Positions 1 to 7,604 are shown, numbered from the stretch's first letter. The stretch is 10,915 nt of DNA from Campylobacterales bacterium (GCA_027009865.1 JALVCR010000149.1:1-10915); one strand, 5' to 3'. Program-made: numbers and translations. The notes: generated by a model from the letters alone, not told the origin.

Positions 1-60
1 ATTAGTTACTTATTTGGAAAATTTTTAAGAGGATTTAAAAAGGTGCAAAAATATATATAA

Positions 61-79
61 AAGCGGGAAAATCCCGCTT
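61..79 (-). terminator. Intrinsic terminator after rpsI
   Basis: A perfect 8-bp inverted repeat (61-68 with 72-79) closes a 3-nt loop, with four consecutive G/C pairs in the stem. Read on the minus strand, the stem is followed directly by a T-rich run (TTATATATATTTTT). It begins 8 nt after the rpsI stop codon, so it is the natural end of the rplM-rpsI transcript. On the plus strand the stem is followed by GAAGGAG, not by T residues, so it should work mainly for the minus strand. Confidence 0.88.
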
Positions 80-87
80 GAAGGAGA

Positions 88-477
88 TTATCTTTTTGAA
101 AATTGAGGAGATCTTCTCGCTTTTTTCTTTCCGTATTTTTTTCTCTCTACTACTCTTGAATCTCTTGTCAAAAGACCTTTTGGTTTTAAAATAGCTCTAA
201 AATCCTGATCATAAGCTACCAAAGCTTTAGAGATTCCGTGTCTTAAAGCATCTGCTTGAGCAGAGTATCCGCCTCCAAGAGTTGTTGCGATTATATCTAC
301 GCTTTTATCCTGCTTAGTTAGCAAAAGAGGCTGCATAACTCTCATTTTAATAGCTTCAAGACCGCCTAACCACTGATCCAAAGTCATTCCGTTAACTATA
401 AGCTGACCTGAACCGGGTTTTAACCATACTTTAGCTACGGAAGTTTTTCTTTTTCCGGTTGCGTAAACTTTTGCCAT
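88..477 (-). CDS. rpsI: 30S ribosomal protein S9
   Basis: Ribosomal protein S9 (uS9) of the small subunit; its C-terminal tail reaches the peptidyl-tRNA in the P site. The 129-aa length is normal for bacterial S9. Visible family hallmarks are the N-terminal ATGKRKTSVAKVWLKPG block (residues 6-22), the central GGGYSAQADALRHGISKAL stretch (68-86) and the very basic tail ending SPQFSKR, whose final Arg is the residue that contacts P-site tRNA in other bacteria. The ATG start lies 3 nt after the rplM stop codon, and its ribosome-binding site (AAGAAGG) sits within the end of rplM. The two genes therefore form the standard rplM-rpsI operon and are probably translationally coupled. No anomaly is seen. 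Confidence 0.98.
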   Translation of the reverse strand: MAKVYATGKRKTSVAKVWLKPGSGQLIVNGMTLDQWLGGLEAIKMRVMQPLLLTKQDKSVDIIATTLGGGYSAQADALRHGISKALVAYDQDFRAILKPKGLLTRDSRVVERKKYGKKKARRSPQFSKR

Positions 478-480
478 ATA

Positions 481-906
481 TTACCCTTCTTTCTTAACTT
501 GTGCAGTATGAGGATGCTCGCTTCCGGGATATACTTTAAGTTTCTTAAGCATCGCTCTTCCAAGCTTTGTTTTTGGAAGCATTCCTCTTGTAGCCAACAT
601 AAAAAGTTTAGCCGGATTCTTCTCCAGCAACTCGCCAAGCTTTTCGCTTTTGACACTTCCGAAATATCCGCTATGCCTGTGATACATTTTGCTCTCAGCC
701 TTACTTGCGCTCACATCAACTTTGCTTGCATTGATAACTATTACATAATCACCGCAATCTACATGAGGCGTATAGTAAGGCTTATGCTTTCCTCTAAGCA
801 AAGAGGCTATTTCGGTTAAAACTCTACCAAATCTTTTACCGGCAGCATCCACTACTACCCATTCTCTTTGAACTTCGTTTGGCTTAATCATCTTAGTTGA
901 TTTCAT
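481..906 (-). CDS. rplM: 50S ribosomal protein L13
   Basis: Ribosomal protein L13 (uL13), an early-assembling 23S rRNA-binding protein of the large subunit. The 141-aa length matches the family. Hallmarks are WVVVDAAGKRFGRVLTEIA (residues 16-34), LRGKHKPYYTPHVDCGDYVIVINA (37-60), YHRHSGYFG (75-83), RGMLPKTKLGR (107-117) and the terminal KVYPGSEHPHTAQ (124-136). The ATG start is preceded by AAAAGG with a 6-nt spacer. It is the first gene of the rplM-rpsI pair, 99 bp downstream of addA on the same strand. A possible promoter of its own is visible in that gap, which fits a ribosomal operon needing far stronger expression than addA. Confidence 0.98.
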   Translation of the reverse strand: MKSTKMIKPNEVQREWVVVDAAGKRFGRVLTEIASLLRGKHKPYYTPHVDCGDYVIVINASKVDVSASKAESKMYHRHSGYFGSVKSEKLGELLEKNPAKLFMLATRGMLPKTKLGRAMLKKLKVYPGSEHPHTAQVKKEG

Positions 907-938
907 TCAAAACCTTTTGCCAATTATTTGAAAGTGAG

Positions 939-944
939 ATTGTA
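939..944 (-). promoter_or_regulatory. Possible -10 box of the rplM-rpsI promoter
   Basis: The 99-bp gap between addA and rplM contains TACAAT on the minus strand, about 32 nt before the rplM start codon. Upstream DNA is AT-rich with short T tracts and has no recognisable -35 box, which is usual for Campylobacterota sigma-70 promoters. The predicted transcript start near 932 would give a leader of about 26 nt containing the AAAAGG ribosome-binding site. Such AT-rich DNA yields this kind of match easily, so the call rests on position and on the need for strong ribosomal-protein expression. Confidence 0.35.
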
Positions 945-1005
945 TTTAAATAAGACTTATAAAAAGCTTAAATTAAGGTTTTTTTAATTTTACTTTACAA
1001 AAAAG

Positions 1006-3741
1006 CTATACCTCTATTAAAGATATATCCTCTTTTTGCAAATATAAAAGATAGGCTCTAACTCTGCCTCTCAAAATACTTTTTAAAATATTCTTATAAA
1101 TTTCCACCTGCTTTATATGCTCTCCTCTCTTAAAAAGAGAGCTTTTATAATCTATAATTATCCACTCTTCCTCTTTTTCTATTAAAAGATCTATTCTGTA
1201 AAATTTTCCGTTATAAGAGATATCCTGCTCTTTTCTAATCTTTCCGTCTATTAAATTTAAAAATTCTCTATTTTCAAGAGCTTTTTTAATACGGCTTTTT
1301 ATATCCTCCATCTCTTCCCTATCTAAAAGATAGCCGTATCGGTTTTTCATAGCGCAAAAAGCATCCTTTAGCCCCTCTTTATCAAAACTTTGCATCATCT
1401 CAAGTGTATAGTGCATAGCTATACCGAAATTAACGGCTTTTATATCCTGAATATCATCTTTTAAATCTTCATTTTCCAAATTTTCATCTGCTTTATCCCT
1501 TCTTATGGAAAAGGGAAAATAGCAAATATCTTTGGCTTTCTCTTTTTTCCCCTCTTTTTGCAAAACATTTATCTCACCCTTTTTAAAAGGCTTTAAATTA
1601 AATATATCAAAAGAGGAATTTTTCTCTTTTTTGCAAATTATCAAAGAGTTTTTAGCCCTTGTGAAAGCCACATAATTTGCATTTAATTCATCCTCAAAAG
1701 AGAGCCTCTCTTCTTTTTTAACCGCTTCTTCATACTCTTTATCAAAACATTTTCTATTTTGCATCTTATAAAAGATATTCTTTAAATCTATCCCTTCATA
1801 AGAGAATAGAAAAGAGCTTCCGCCCCACCCCTTTTTAGAGAGTCTGTCACATACTATCAGATGTTCAAATTCCAATCCTTTAGATTTATGAATTGTTAAA
1901 ATCTTTATCCCTTCATTCTCTCTATATACGCTCTTTTCATTAATGCTTTCATAATTGAAAATAAAAGACTCAATATCCAAATATTTAGAAGATATCTCTA
2001 TAAGCTTAATTAAATTTGGATCTTTATCAAACAGTTTAAATCTCTCTATTATCTCTTTTATTAAAAGAGGAAGAGGAGAAGATATATCAAAATCTTTAAA
2101 CATCTTTTCATCTTCAAATCTCTCCCCTATCAAAGATTGAAAATTCTCTTTGTTATACTCCTTTTTGAAATAGAGATAAATTAAACACTCTATAACGGCT
2201 CTAACGGATGGCTGATTTATCAAAAGAGAAGTAGCTTCCGTAGTTATTTTAATATCTTCAAAAGCATTTCTTAGGGCGTTTTCTATCTCTAAAGAGTCGG
2301 TGTTTGTATAAGTTAAAATAGCAATGTCCTCATCTCTTACACCGCTGTTTTTTAAAAATTTTACACTCTCTATAATAGATTCTAAAATATCTTCACTCTC
2401 TTTTACCTCCACATATCCGCTCTCTTTATTATTCGCATTCTGAGGAATATAATGGGGCATTAAATCTTTAAAAGTATCATTTACAAAATCTACTATAGCC
2501 TTTTTGCTTCTATAGTTTGTTTTTAAAGCTTTCAGCTCTATATGAAATCTTTTGGCAAGATGGTAAAAAAGCTCTTTAGCCCCTCCTCTGAAACGGTATA
2601 TGGACTGCTTGGTATCTCCCACATAAAAGAAACTTCTAAAACTTTTAGCCCCTTCTCCCGAACAGATCTCCTCTATTAAAGGCTCCAAAATTTTATACTG
2701 CACAATACTTGTATCTTGAAACTCATCAAGCAAAATATGTTCTATTTTAGAATCGAGCCTAAAATATAAAAAATCTCTTTCAATATGTCTGTGCAAAAGC
2801 TCATAAACAAAATTGGTAACATCCATAAAAGTTAATCTGTTTAACTCTATAGAGGCGGCTTTATTGGACGCTTTGTAAATTTCATAAAAATTTAAAAATT
2901 CTCTTATAACCGTAAACTCTTTAAATTTGGCAAAATCTCTCAAAGCCTCTTTTAAATCATAAAAATATCTATCCGCCTCCTCTTTATAACACTTTTTAAA
3001 ATATCTAAAATCTCTCAAACTATCTTTGCAAATCCAAGAAGATGAAACTATTCCGTTTATATCCTCTATGTTAAGGGATTTTTTAGCGGAAGCTGAGAGA
3101 GCTTTACACTCAAAAAAAATTCTCTTTATCTCGTTTAAAAAAAGCAAAACCCTCTCTTTTGAGATAAGTTTTCTATTTTCTATAGATATCTTCTCAATCT
3201 CATAATCTATTTCATAAAATCTCTCCAAAAGAGCAAATACGTCGCTAAATCTTCTCTCCAAAAGCAAAACAAAATCCAAAAATTTTTCATATTTTCCATT
3301 TTCCAAAAGCTCTTTTAGAAAAATTTCCAATTTTATTATCTCATCTTTATCTTCGTCTATTTCAAAATCTGGCAACAAATCAAGATAGGAAGAAAATTTT
3401 CTTAAAATTTGAGACAAAAACTTATCAATAGTGGATATTTTTATATCGCTGTTTAAAAAAGCATCAATTACATAAGAACGCCTTTTTAAAATATAGGAGG
3501 AATCAACCTCTAAAATTTCTGAAAGCTCTTTTAGTTCAGGCTCTCTTTTTTTTAAATGAAGCTCCCTTAAAATCGAAAAAATCCGCTCTTGCATTTCGTT
3601 AGCGGCTTTATTCGTAAAGGTAAGAGTTAAAATATTAGAAGGATTGGCTCCTAAAAAAAGCAAAGAGATATATCTTATGCTCAAAGCAAAAGTTTTACCG
3701 CTTCCGGCGCTCGCTTCATAAGCCAAATAGGGGATAAACAT
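1006..3741 (-). CDS. addA: AddA-type helicase-nuclease (RecB-like), AddAB recombination complex
   Basis: The 911-aa helicase and nuclease subunit of AddAB, which resects double-strand DNA breaks to make 3' tails for RecA. The superfamily-1 (UvrD/RecB) motifs appear in order: Walker A EASAGSGKT (9-17), TLTFTNKAANEM (39-50), motif II LLDEFQDT (337-344), VGDTKQSIYRFRGG (374-387), TNYRS (408-412), TIHKSKGLEFEHLIV (616-630) and NYVAFTRAK (689-697). A RecB/AddA-family PD-(D/E)XK nuclease domain closes the protein: GIAMHYTLE (773-781, His777), Glu838, Asp851 and D864-Y865-K866. Helicase and nuclease residues all look intact. The length suits the compact epsilonproteobacterial AddA rather than the roughly 1,200-aa Bacillus form. 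The chosen ATG gives the usual start only a few residues before Walker A and has a TAAGG ribosome-binding site upstream. It lies 59 bp after ompA, separated from it by a hairpin; the partner addB is on the opposite strand at the right edge. Confidence 0.93.
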   Translation of the reverse strand: MFIPYLAYEASAGSGKTFALSIRYISLLFLGANPSNILTLTFTNKAANEMQERIFSILRELHLKKREPELKELSEILEVDSSYILKRRSYVIDAFLNSDIKISTIDKFLSQILRKFSSYLDLLPDFEIDEDKDEIIKLEIFLKELLENGKYEKFLDFVLLLERRFSDVFALLERFYEIDYEIEKISIENRKLISKERVLLFLNEIKRIFFECKALSASAKKSLNIEDINGIVSSSWICKDSLRDFRYFKKCYKEEADRYFYDLKEALRDFAKFKEFTVIREFLNFYEIYKASNKAASIELNRLTFMDVTNFVYELLHRHIERDFLYFRLDSKIEHILLDEFQDTSIVQYKILEPLIEEICSGEGAKSFRSFFYVGDTKQSIYRFRGGAKELFYHLAKRFHIELKALKTNYRSKKAIVDFVNDTFKDLMPHYIPQNANNKESGYVEVKESEDILESIIESVKFLKNSGVRDEDIAILTYTNTDSLEIENALRNAFEDIKITTEATSLLINQPSVRAVIECLIYLYFKKEYNKENFQSLIGERFEDEKMFKDFDISSPLPLLIKEIIERFKLFDKDPNLIKLIEISSKYLDIESFIFNYESINEKSVYRENEGIKILTIHKSKGLEFEHLIVCDRLSKKGWGGSSFLFSYEGIDLKNIFYKMQNRKCFDKEYEEAVKKEERLSFEDELNANYVAFTRAKNSLIICKKEKNSSFDIFNLKPFKKGEINVLQKEGKKEKAKDICYFPFSIRRDKADENLENEDLKDDIQDIKAVNFGIAMHYTLEMMQSFDKEGLKDAFCAMKNRYGYLLDREEMEDIKSRIKKALENREFLNLIDGKIRKEQDISYNGKFYRIDLLIEKEEEWIIIDYKSSLFKRGEHIKQVEIYKNILKSILRGRVRAYLLYLQKEDISLIEV

Positions 3742-3772
3742 CTAAAAAAACCTTAAGAGAAGAGGAAAATCC

Positions 3773-3790
3773 CATCCGCCAAAGCGGATG
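3773..3790 (-). terminator. Hairpin between ompA and addA, probable weak terminator or attenuator
   Basis: A perfect 7-bp GC-rich stem (3773-3779 with 3784-3790) has a 4-nt loop and starts 10 nt after the ompA stop codon. Downstream on the minus strand the sequence is GGATTTTCCTCTTCTCTT, which is pyrimidine-rich but not an uninterrupted T run. It therefore looks like a leaky terminator that would stop most ompA transcripts and let some read into addA, whose start codon is about 30 nt further on. On the plus strand no T run follows the stem. Confidence 0.6.
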
Positions 3791-3800
3791 AGAAAAATAG

Positions 3801-4829
3801 TTATTCAATTCTAATAGAAAATTTAGCTTCGTCTCTTCTGTTTTTAGCCCTGCCCTCAGGAGTCGCATTAGAAGCTACAGGTCTTGTCTCTCCATACCAC
3901 TCAGTTTTAATTCTCTCAGGAGATATACCATGAGCCACCATATAAGCTTTCAAAGCTTCAGCTCTTCTTTTTGAAAGTTCCATATTATAAGCTTCTGTTC
4001 CTATGCTGTCTGTATGTCCAGCCACAACAGCTTTGTAAGTTGGTTCTTTTTTCAAAATCTCTATTATTTTATCAATTCTTGGCTTATCTTCATCTCTTAT
4101 AACAGCCTTATTAAAATCAAAGTGAATAACAAGCTCCATATCTACTGGACAGCCCACATCATCTACCTGTATTCCTTGAGCAGTATTTGGACATTGATCT
4201 TTCTCATCCACAACTCCGTCTCCGTCGCTGTCTTTAGGCTGCTCTACAACAGGCTCTGGTTCAGGAGCCGGCTCTGGCTCTACTACAGGTTGTGGAGCTG
4301 GTTTTGGAGGAGCTACATATCCAAATTTATATCCCAAACCAAAAGTTCCCATAACATCACTATCATAAGAGTCAAGTTTTCTTATATATTTAGCCTCAAC
4401 TACAGCATCCAAGGCTTTATTAATTGAATATTTTACACCTGCTCCTACATTTGCAAAAGCTTGAGAATCCTCATCATCCAATTTAAGCTCTACATTCTCA
4501 TAACCACCGCCTATTAACATATAAGGCGTAATATGAGAAGATGTCGGAGCTTCAAGCAATAGATTAAGCCCGATTCTATCTATATCGCTCTTTTGAGGAC
4601 CGTGTCTGAAATGAACATTGTCAAGTCTGCTATAATCAATTTGAAAACCTACAATATCGTTTATATAAGCATTAAGCTTTGCGCCCCAGCTTGTAGCGCT
4701 CTCAAAACCGGAATCTCTATCGCTCCAGTTTTTTGAAACTGTCGGAGCAATCTCATACCTGTATCCCTCTGCCGCCATCAGTGACGAGGCAAGCAGTATC
4801 GAAAATCCAATAGCCGAAAGTTTTTTCAT
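3801..4829 (-). CDS. OmpA/OprF-family outer-membrane protein (CadF-like)
   Basis: A 342-aa outer-membrane protein that should span the outer membrane as a small beta-barrel and grip peptidoglycan in the periplasm. In order: signal peptide (1-20, KK then a hydrophobic core, predicted cut after LMAA), an OmpA-type barrel of alternating beta strands (about 22-172), a Pro/Glu-rich linker (173-199), a thrombospondin type-3-like acidic repeat starting DSDGDGVVDEKDQCP (200-214) with Cys213 and Cys227 as a likely disulfide, and a C-terminal OmpA domain (232-342). That domain keeps GHTDSIG (271-277) and LSKRRAE (285-291). Asp274 and Arg289 align with the diaminopimelate-binding Asp271 and Arg286 of E. 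coli OmpA. The architecture resembles C. jejuni CadF, whose gene lies beside rpsI in that species, but the adhesin role cannot be read from sequence. The start has a strong AGGAG ribosome-binding site with a 6-nt spacer. It diverges from glnD. Confidence 0.9.
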   Translation of the reverse strand: MKKLSAIGFSILLASSLMAAEGYRYEIAPTVSKNWSDRDSGFESATSWGAKLNAYINDIVGFQIDYSRLDNVHFRHGPQKSDIDRIGLNLLLEAPTSSHITPYMLIGGGYENVELKLDDEDSQAFANVGAGVKYSINKALDAVVEAKYIRKLDSYDSDVMGTFGLGYKFGYVAPPKPAPQPVVEPEPAPEPEPVVEQPKDSDGDGVVDEKDQCPNTAQGIQVDDVGCPVDMELVIHFDFNKAVIRDEDKPRIDKIIEILKKEPTYKAVVAGHTDSIGTEAYNMELSKRRAEALKAYMVAHGISPERIKTEWYGETRPVASNATPEGRAKNRRDEAKFSIRIE

Positions 4830-4844
4830 CCTTAACTCCTAATA

Positions 4845-4872
4845 TATTTCATTTTCAAGCGAAAATGAAATA
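4845..4872 (-). promoter_or_regulatory. Stem-loop in the ompA mRNA leader
   Basis: A perfect 12-bp inverted repeat (4845-4856 with 4861-4872) has a 4-nt loop (GCTT on the minus strand). It ends only 4 nt before the AGGAG ribosome-binding site of ompA. With the promoter predicted at 4895-4922 it would lie near the 5' end of the transcript. A hairpin at this place could protect the mRNA from 5'-end-dependent decay, as the E. coli ompA leader does, or could affect ribosome access. The stem is AT-rich but long and free of mismatches. No T run follows it, so it is not a terminator. Confidence 0.6.
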
Positions 4873-4894
4873 GCAAATTTTTGATAATATAACT

Positions 4895-4922
4895 ATTATA
4901 ACAAAATTATGATATAAAACAA
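4895..4922 (-). promoter_or_regulatory. Predicted ompA promoter (extended -10)
   Basis: On the minus strand, TGTTATAAT (4903-4895) is a perfect extended -10 element (TGnTATAAT). TTGTTT (4922-4917) lies 16 nt further upstream and shares the first three bases of the -35 consensus. The transcript would begin near 4888 and carry a leader of about 58 nt that includes the 12-bp stem-loop and the AGGAG site. This is the best promoter match in the divergent region, as expected for an abundant outer-membrane protein. Confidence 0.6.
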
Positions 4923-4929
4923 ATGTATT

Positions 4930-4960
4930 TTTACGTTTTATACCACGAAGAGGCTATAAT
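4930..4960 (+). promoter_or_regulatory. Possible upstream glnD promoter
   Basis: TATAAT at 4955-4960 is a perfect -10 hexamer on the plus strand. TTTACG at 4930-4935 matches 4 of 6 bases of the -35 consensus, but the spacer is long at 19 nt. Transcription would begin near 4967, giving a leader of about 64 nt. It sits almost back to back with the ompA promoter, whose -35 box ends 7 bp away, so the two polymerases might compete. Confidence 0.4.
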
Positions 4961-4983
4961 ATCGAATAATTGTAGAAAAAATG

Positions 4984-4989
4984 TATAAT
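4984..4989 (+). promoter_or_regulatory. Possible downstream glnD promoter -10 box
   Basis: A second perfect TATAAT hexamer on the plus strand, preceded by TG without the usual one-base gap. No -35 box is seen at the right distance. It would start transcripts near 4996 and leave a leader of about 35 nt with the GAAGGTG ribosome-binding site (5016-5022, 8 nt before the ATG). Either this or the upstream hexamer, or both, could drive glnD and glmS. Confidence 0.35.
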
Positions 4990-5030
4990 CAACACAGATA
5001 AAAATTCCTTAATAAGAAGGTGTATAAATT

Positions 5031-7559
5031 ATGATACTCTCTCAAAAGATAGAAGATTTAATCCAAAAGAAAGCTGATCATTTCGAAGTGGCAAAAACGA
5101 TAAGAGAAGCTATTAAAAGCTACTTCTCATCCATAGAAGAGATTTTATTAAACAATAACGGTAAAGATTTTTTAGTAAGACATACAAAAAAGATAGATGA
5201 ATTTATTCAAGTAATATATAAATATGTTTTAAGGGACAGTTTTAAAGATTATATGCCCTTTCATAATTCCATTCCAATAACCTTAACCGCTTTAGGAAGC
5301 TATGGAAGAGAAGAGCTTTGTTTGTATTCTGATATAGATTTGATGATCGTCTATAAGGATATAAAGGGATTTAATACAAAATATATAATCGAATCTATGC
5401 TACAGATGATGTGGGACAGCAATCTTAAAATAGGCCACAGAGTGCATGAAATAAGCGATCTATTTCAGGCAAGCAAAGAGGATATCACAATAAAAACGGC
5501 AATGCTTGAGGCAAGATTTATCTGCGGCTCCAAAATATTGTGGATAGAGACTCAAAGAGAGCTAAATGCGATAAGACATTACAACCAAAAAGAGTTTGTG
5601 CTGGCAAAATATGAAGAATATCTAAAAAGAAGCATTCAAAAACCGCTGAATATGGAACCAAATATCAAAGACGGAGCTGGAGGGCTTAGAGATATAAACA
5701 CTCTCTTTTGGATAGCAAACGTTCTTTATAACGCTACCAAAATAAAAGATTTAACTCCTTATAAAATAAGCGACAAAGATTATAAAGAGCTTAGAATAGC
5801 TTTGGAGTTTTTATATAAAGTAAGACTCACTCTACATCTAATCAGCAAAAAAAAGCAAGATACTTTAATAATGGAACTGCTGCCTGAAGTTGCGGAGAAA
5901 TTAAAATTTAAAGATACAAAATTTAAAACCGCATCCCTTCAGCTTAGCGAAAAGATTTTCGAAAGCCTATGGACTATAAAAACGATTTGCAATATTTTAA
6001 TAAAAAAGCTTGTATCTCCTTCCCTTTTTAAAAAAGAGAATATTCCTCTTCTTAGAAAAAAGAGAATTTTCAAAAATTTTTATATCTGTGAAAATACCCT
6101 TTTTACCTCTTTTCACTATCCTTCCCAGGAGATAACAAAACTTTTAAACAATCTCCTATCTTTGCCAGATGGCGATTACAAATATGACATAAGCGTGGTA
6201 AATGCGCTAAAACATGCAAAAATAGAGCAAAAAAACAACAATATTCCTTTGATAATGAAAAAATTTTTCTATAGAGAACATATTTACCAATTTATCTACG
6301 CTATTTATCAGGCCGGAATTTTGCAAAAACTAATTCCCCCTATGAAAAAGGTTATACATTTGCCCCAATTTGACGGCTACCATACATATCCTGTCGATAT
6401 TCACTCCATAAAAGTATTAAAAAATTTAGAGGATATAAAAGATCCTTTCATAAAAGAGCTATATGAAAGTTTAGATTCCGATGAAAAGATGGTTTTAAAG
6501 CTTGCATCTTTTCTTCATGACGCGGGAAAGGGTAGAAAAAAAGATCATTCAATTGTGGGAAAAGAGCTTTTTAAAATCTATGCAAAAAAGATGAATTTAA
6601 ATGAAAGCCAGATAAAAATCGGAGAGATTTTAATAGAAAATCATACCCTAATGAGCCATACAGCTCACAGAGAAGATATCTATAATGAAAAAACTATTTT
6701 ACGATTTGTCTCAAAAATAAAAACACCTCAAAACCTAAAAATGCTATATATTTTGACCTATGCGGATTTAAACGGCGTTTCAAAAAATGTTTATTCATCT
6801 TTTAGCCAAAAACTTTTAAAAGAGCTATATGAAATAGCCAAAAAAAGCTTTTTTAACAAAGAGCTTTTAAGCGAGACCGAGAGAAGATTAAAAAAAGAGG
6901 CCACTTTAAAAAGAAATGAAAAATTTTTATCTCTTCCAAAACCTCTTCAAAAAAAGATTTTGCAAATCCCATCAAACCTGTTTTTCATCAAATACAAAAC
7001 AAATGATATTTTGGAAATTTCCAAATGGGCGTATGAGCTTAGCAAAAGCGATAAAGAGTATTTGGCAAAAATAGACTACTCTTCAAATCTTACTATATCT
7101 ATTATAAGAAAGACCGAATTAAATGTTGGTTACTTACTTGGAAAACTTAGCTATTTAAATTTAGTAAATATGGATATTTTCAAATTATTTGGAAATATCA
7201 AATATTTTAAAATAGAATTTCTCGAAAAAATATCAAAAGAAGAGATTGGTTATATAGAGCAACTAATCGCTGATTCGTTTAATATGTCAAGAAAAGTCAA
7301 GTATAATAAACCTTGTATTTTAAAGGATGAAATTTTTATTAATTGTCAACATTCCGAATCATATGCTCAAATGAAGTTAAATACAAAAGACCAAAAAGGG
7401 CTTATGGCTTATTTAATTTCCGTTTTTGACGATATAGGCATAGACATAGCAAGCGCTAAAATACAAACCATTAAAAAAAGAGCTATAAATTTATTCCTTT
7501 TAGAAAAAAACGGAAACTTTTGCAAAAACCTTAATAAAATTTATGATATTATTTGCTGA
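5031..7559 (+). CDS. glnD: GlnD-family PII uridylyltransferase / uridylyl-removing enzyme
   Basis: An 842-aa bifunctional nitrogen sensor that in characterised bacteria uridylylates PII proteins when glutamine is low and deuridylylates them when it is high. The nucleotidyltransferase signature is GSYGREELCLYSDID (89-103), with Asp101 and Asp103 as likely metal ligands. The GlnD-specific block MEPNIKDGAGGLRD follows (208-221). The HD hydrolase domain shows YHTYPVDIHS (450-459), LHDAGKGRKKDHS (495-507), NHTLMSHTAHREDI (537-550) and Asp579. A clear ACT domain ends the protein (about 768-830; TKDQKGLMAYLISVFDDIGIDI at 785-806 with a break at no residue, key part DQKGL). The region before it (about 684-750) looks like a first ACT domain that has lost the usual DRPGL-type motif. 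It is about 50 aa shorter than E. coli GlnD. Catalytic residues of both active sites are present, but no PII gene is in the window, so the substrate is inferred. glmS follows after 45 bp with no clear terminator. Confidence 0.88.
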   Translation: MILSQKIEDLIQKKADHFEVAKTIREAIKSYFSSIEEILLNNNGKDFLVRHTKKIDEFIQVIYKYVLRDSFKDYMPFHNSIPITLTALGSYGREELCLYSDIDLMIVYKDIKGFNTKYIIESMLQMMWDSNLKIGHRVHEISDLFQASKEDITIKTAMLEARFICGSKILWIETQRELNAIRHYNQKEFVLAKYEEYLKRSIQKPLNMEPNIKDGAGGLRDINTLFWIANVLYNATKIKDLTPYKISDKDYKELRIALEFLYKVRLTLHLISKKKQDTLIMELLPEVAEKLKFKDTKFKTASLQLSEKIFESLWTIKTICNILIKKLVSPSLFKKENIPLLRKKRIFKNFYICENTLFTSFHYPSQEITKLLNNLLSLPDGDYKYDISVVNALKHAKIEQKNNNIPLIMKKFFYREHIYQFIYAIYQAGILQKLIPPMKKVIHLPQFDGYHTYPVDIHSIKVLKNLEDIKDPFIKELYESLDSDEKMVLKLASFLHDAGKGRKKDHSIVGKELFKIYAKKMNLNESQIKIGEILIENHTLMSHTAHREDIYNEKTILRFVSKIKTPQNLKMLYILTYADLNGVSKNVYSSFSQKLLKELYEIAKKSFFNKELLSETERRLKKEATLKRNEKFLSLPKPLQKKILQIPSNLFFIKYKTNDILEISKWAYELSKSDKEYLAKIDYSSNLTISIIRKTELNVGYLLGKLSYLNLVNMDIFKLFGNIKYFKIEFLEKISKEEIGYIEQLIADSFNMSRKVKYNKPCILKDEIFINCQHSESYAQMKLNTKDQKGLMAYLISVFDDIGIDIASAKIQTIKKRAINLFLLEKNGNFCKNLNKIYDIIC

Positions 7560-7604
7560 TAAAATAATATTAGTTTTAAAATTAAATTATGTAAAAGGAA
7601 AACA

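Noticed and set aside
1..60. Possible gene end or promoter at the left edge
   Set aside because: Stop codons are frequent on both strands and nothing resembles a coding region; the AT-rich stretch contains the T tract of the rpsI terminator but is too short to assign further.
435..819. Open frames overlapping rplM and rpsI (435-656 minus, 499-819 plus)
   Set aside because: They lie over well-conserved ribosomal protein genes in other frames or on the other strand; the translations are Cys/Ser/Leu-rich with no family resemblance.
970..990. 7-bp inverted repeat between addA and rplM as an addA terminator
   Set aside because: The stem is made only of A-T pairs and such repeats are expected by chance in this AT-rich spacer; a short T run follows on the minus strand but the hairpin would be very weak.
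4014..4427. 137-codon plus-strand frame opposite ompA
   Set aside because: It is the antisense reading of the ompA coding region; its W/R/S/L-rich repeats simply mirror the Pro/Glu-rich linker codons.
7560..7604. glmS riboswitch-ribozyme or terminator in the glnD-glmS gap
   Set aside because: 45 bp is too short for the glmS ribozyme, no conserved core is seen, and only weak AT pairings can be drawn.
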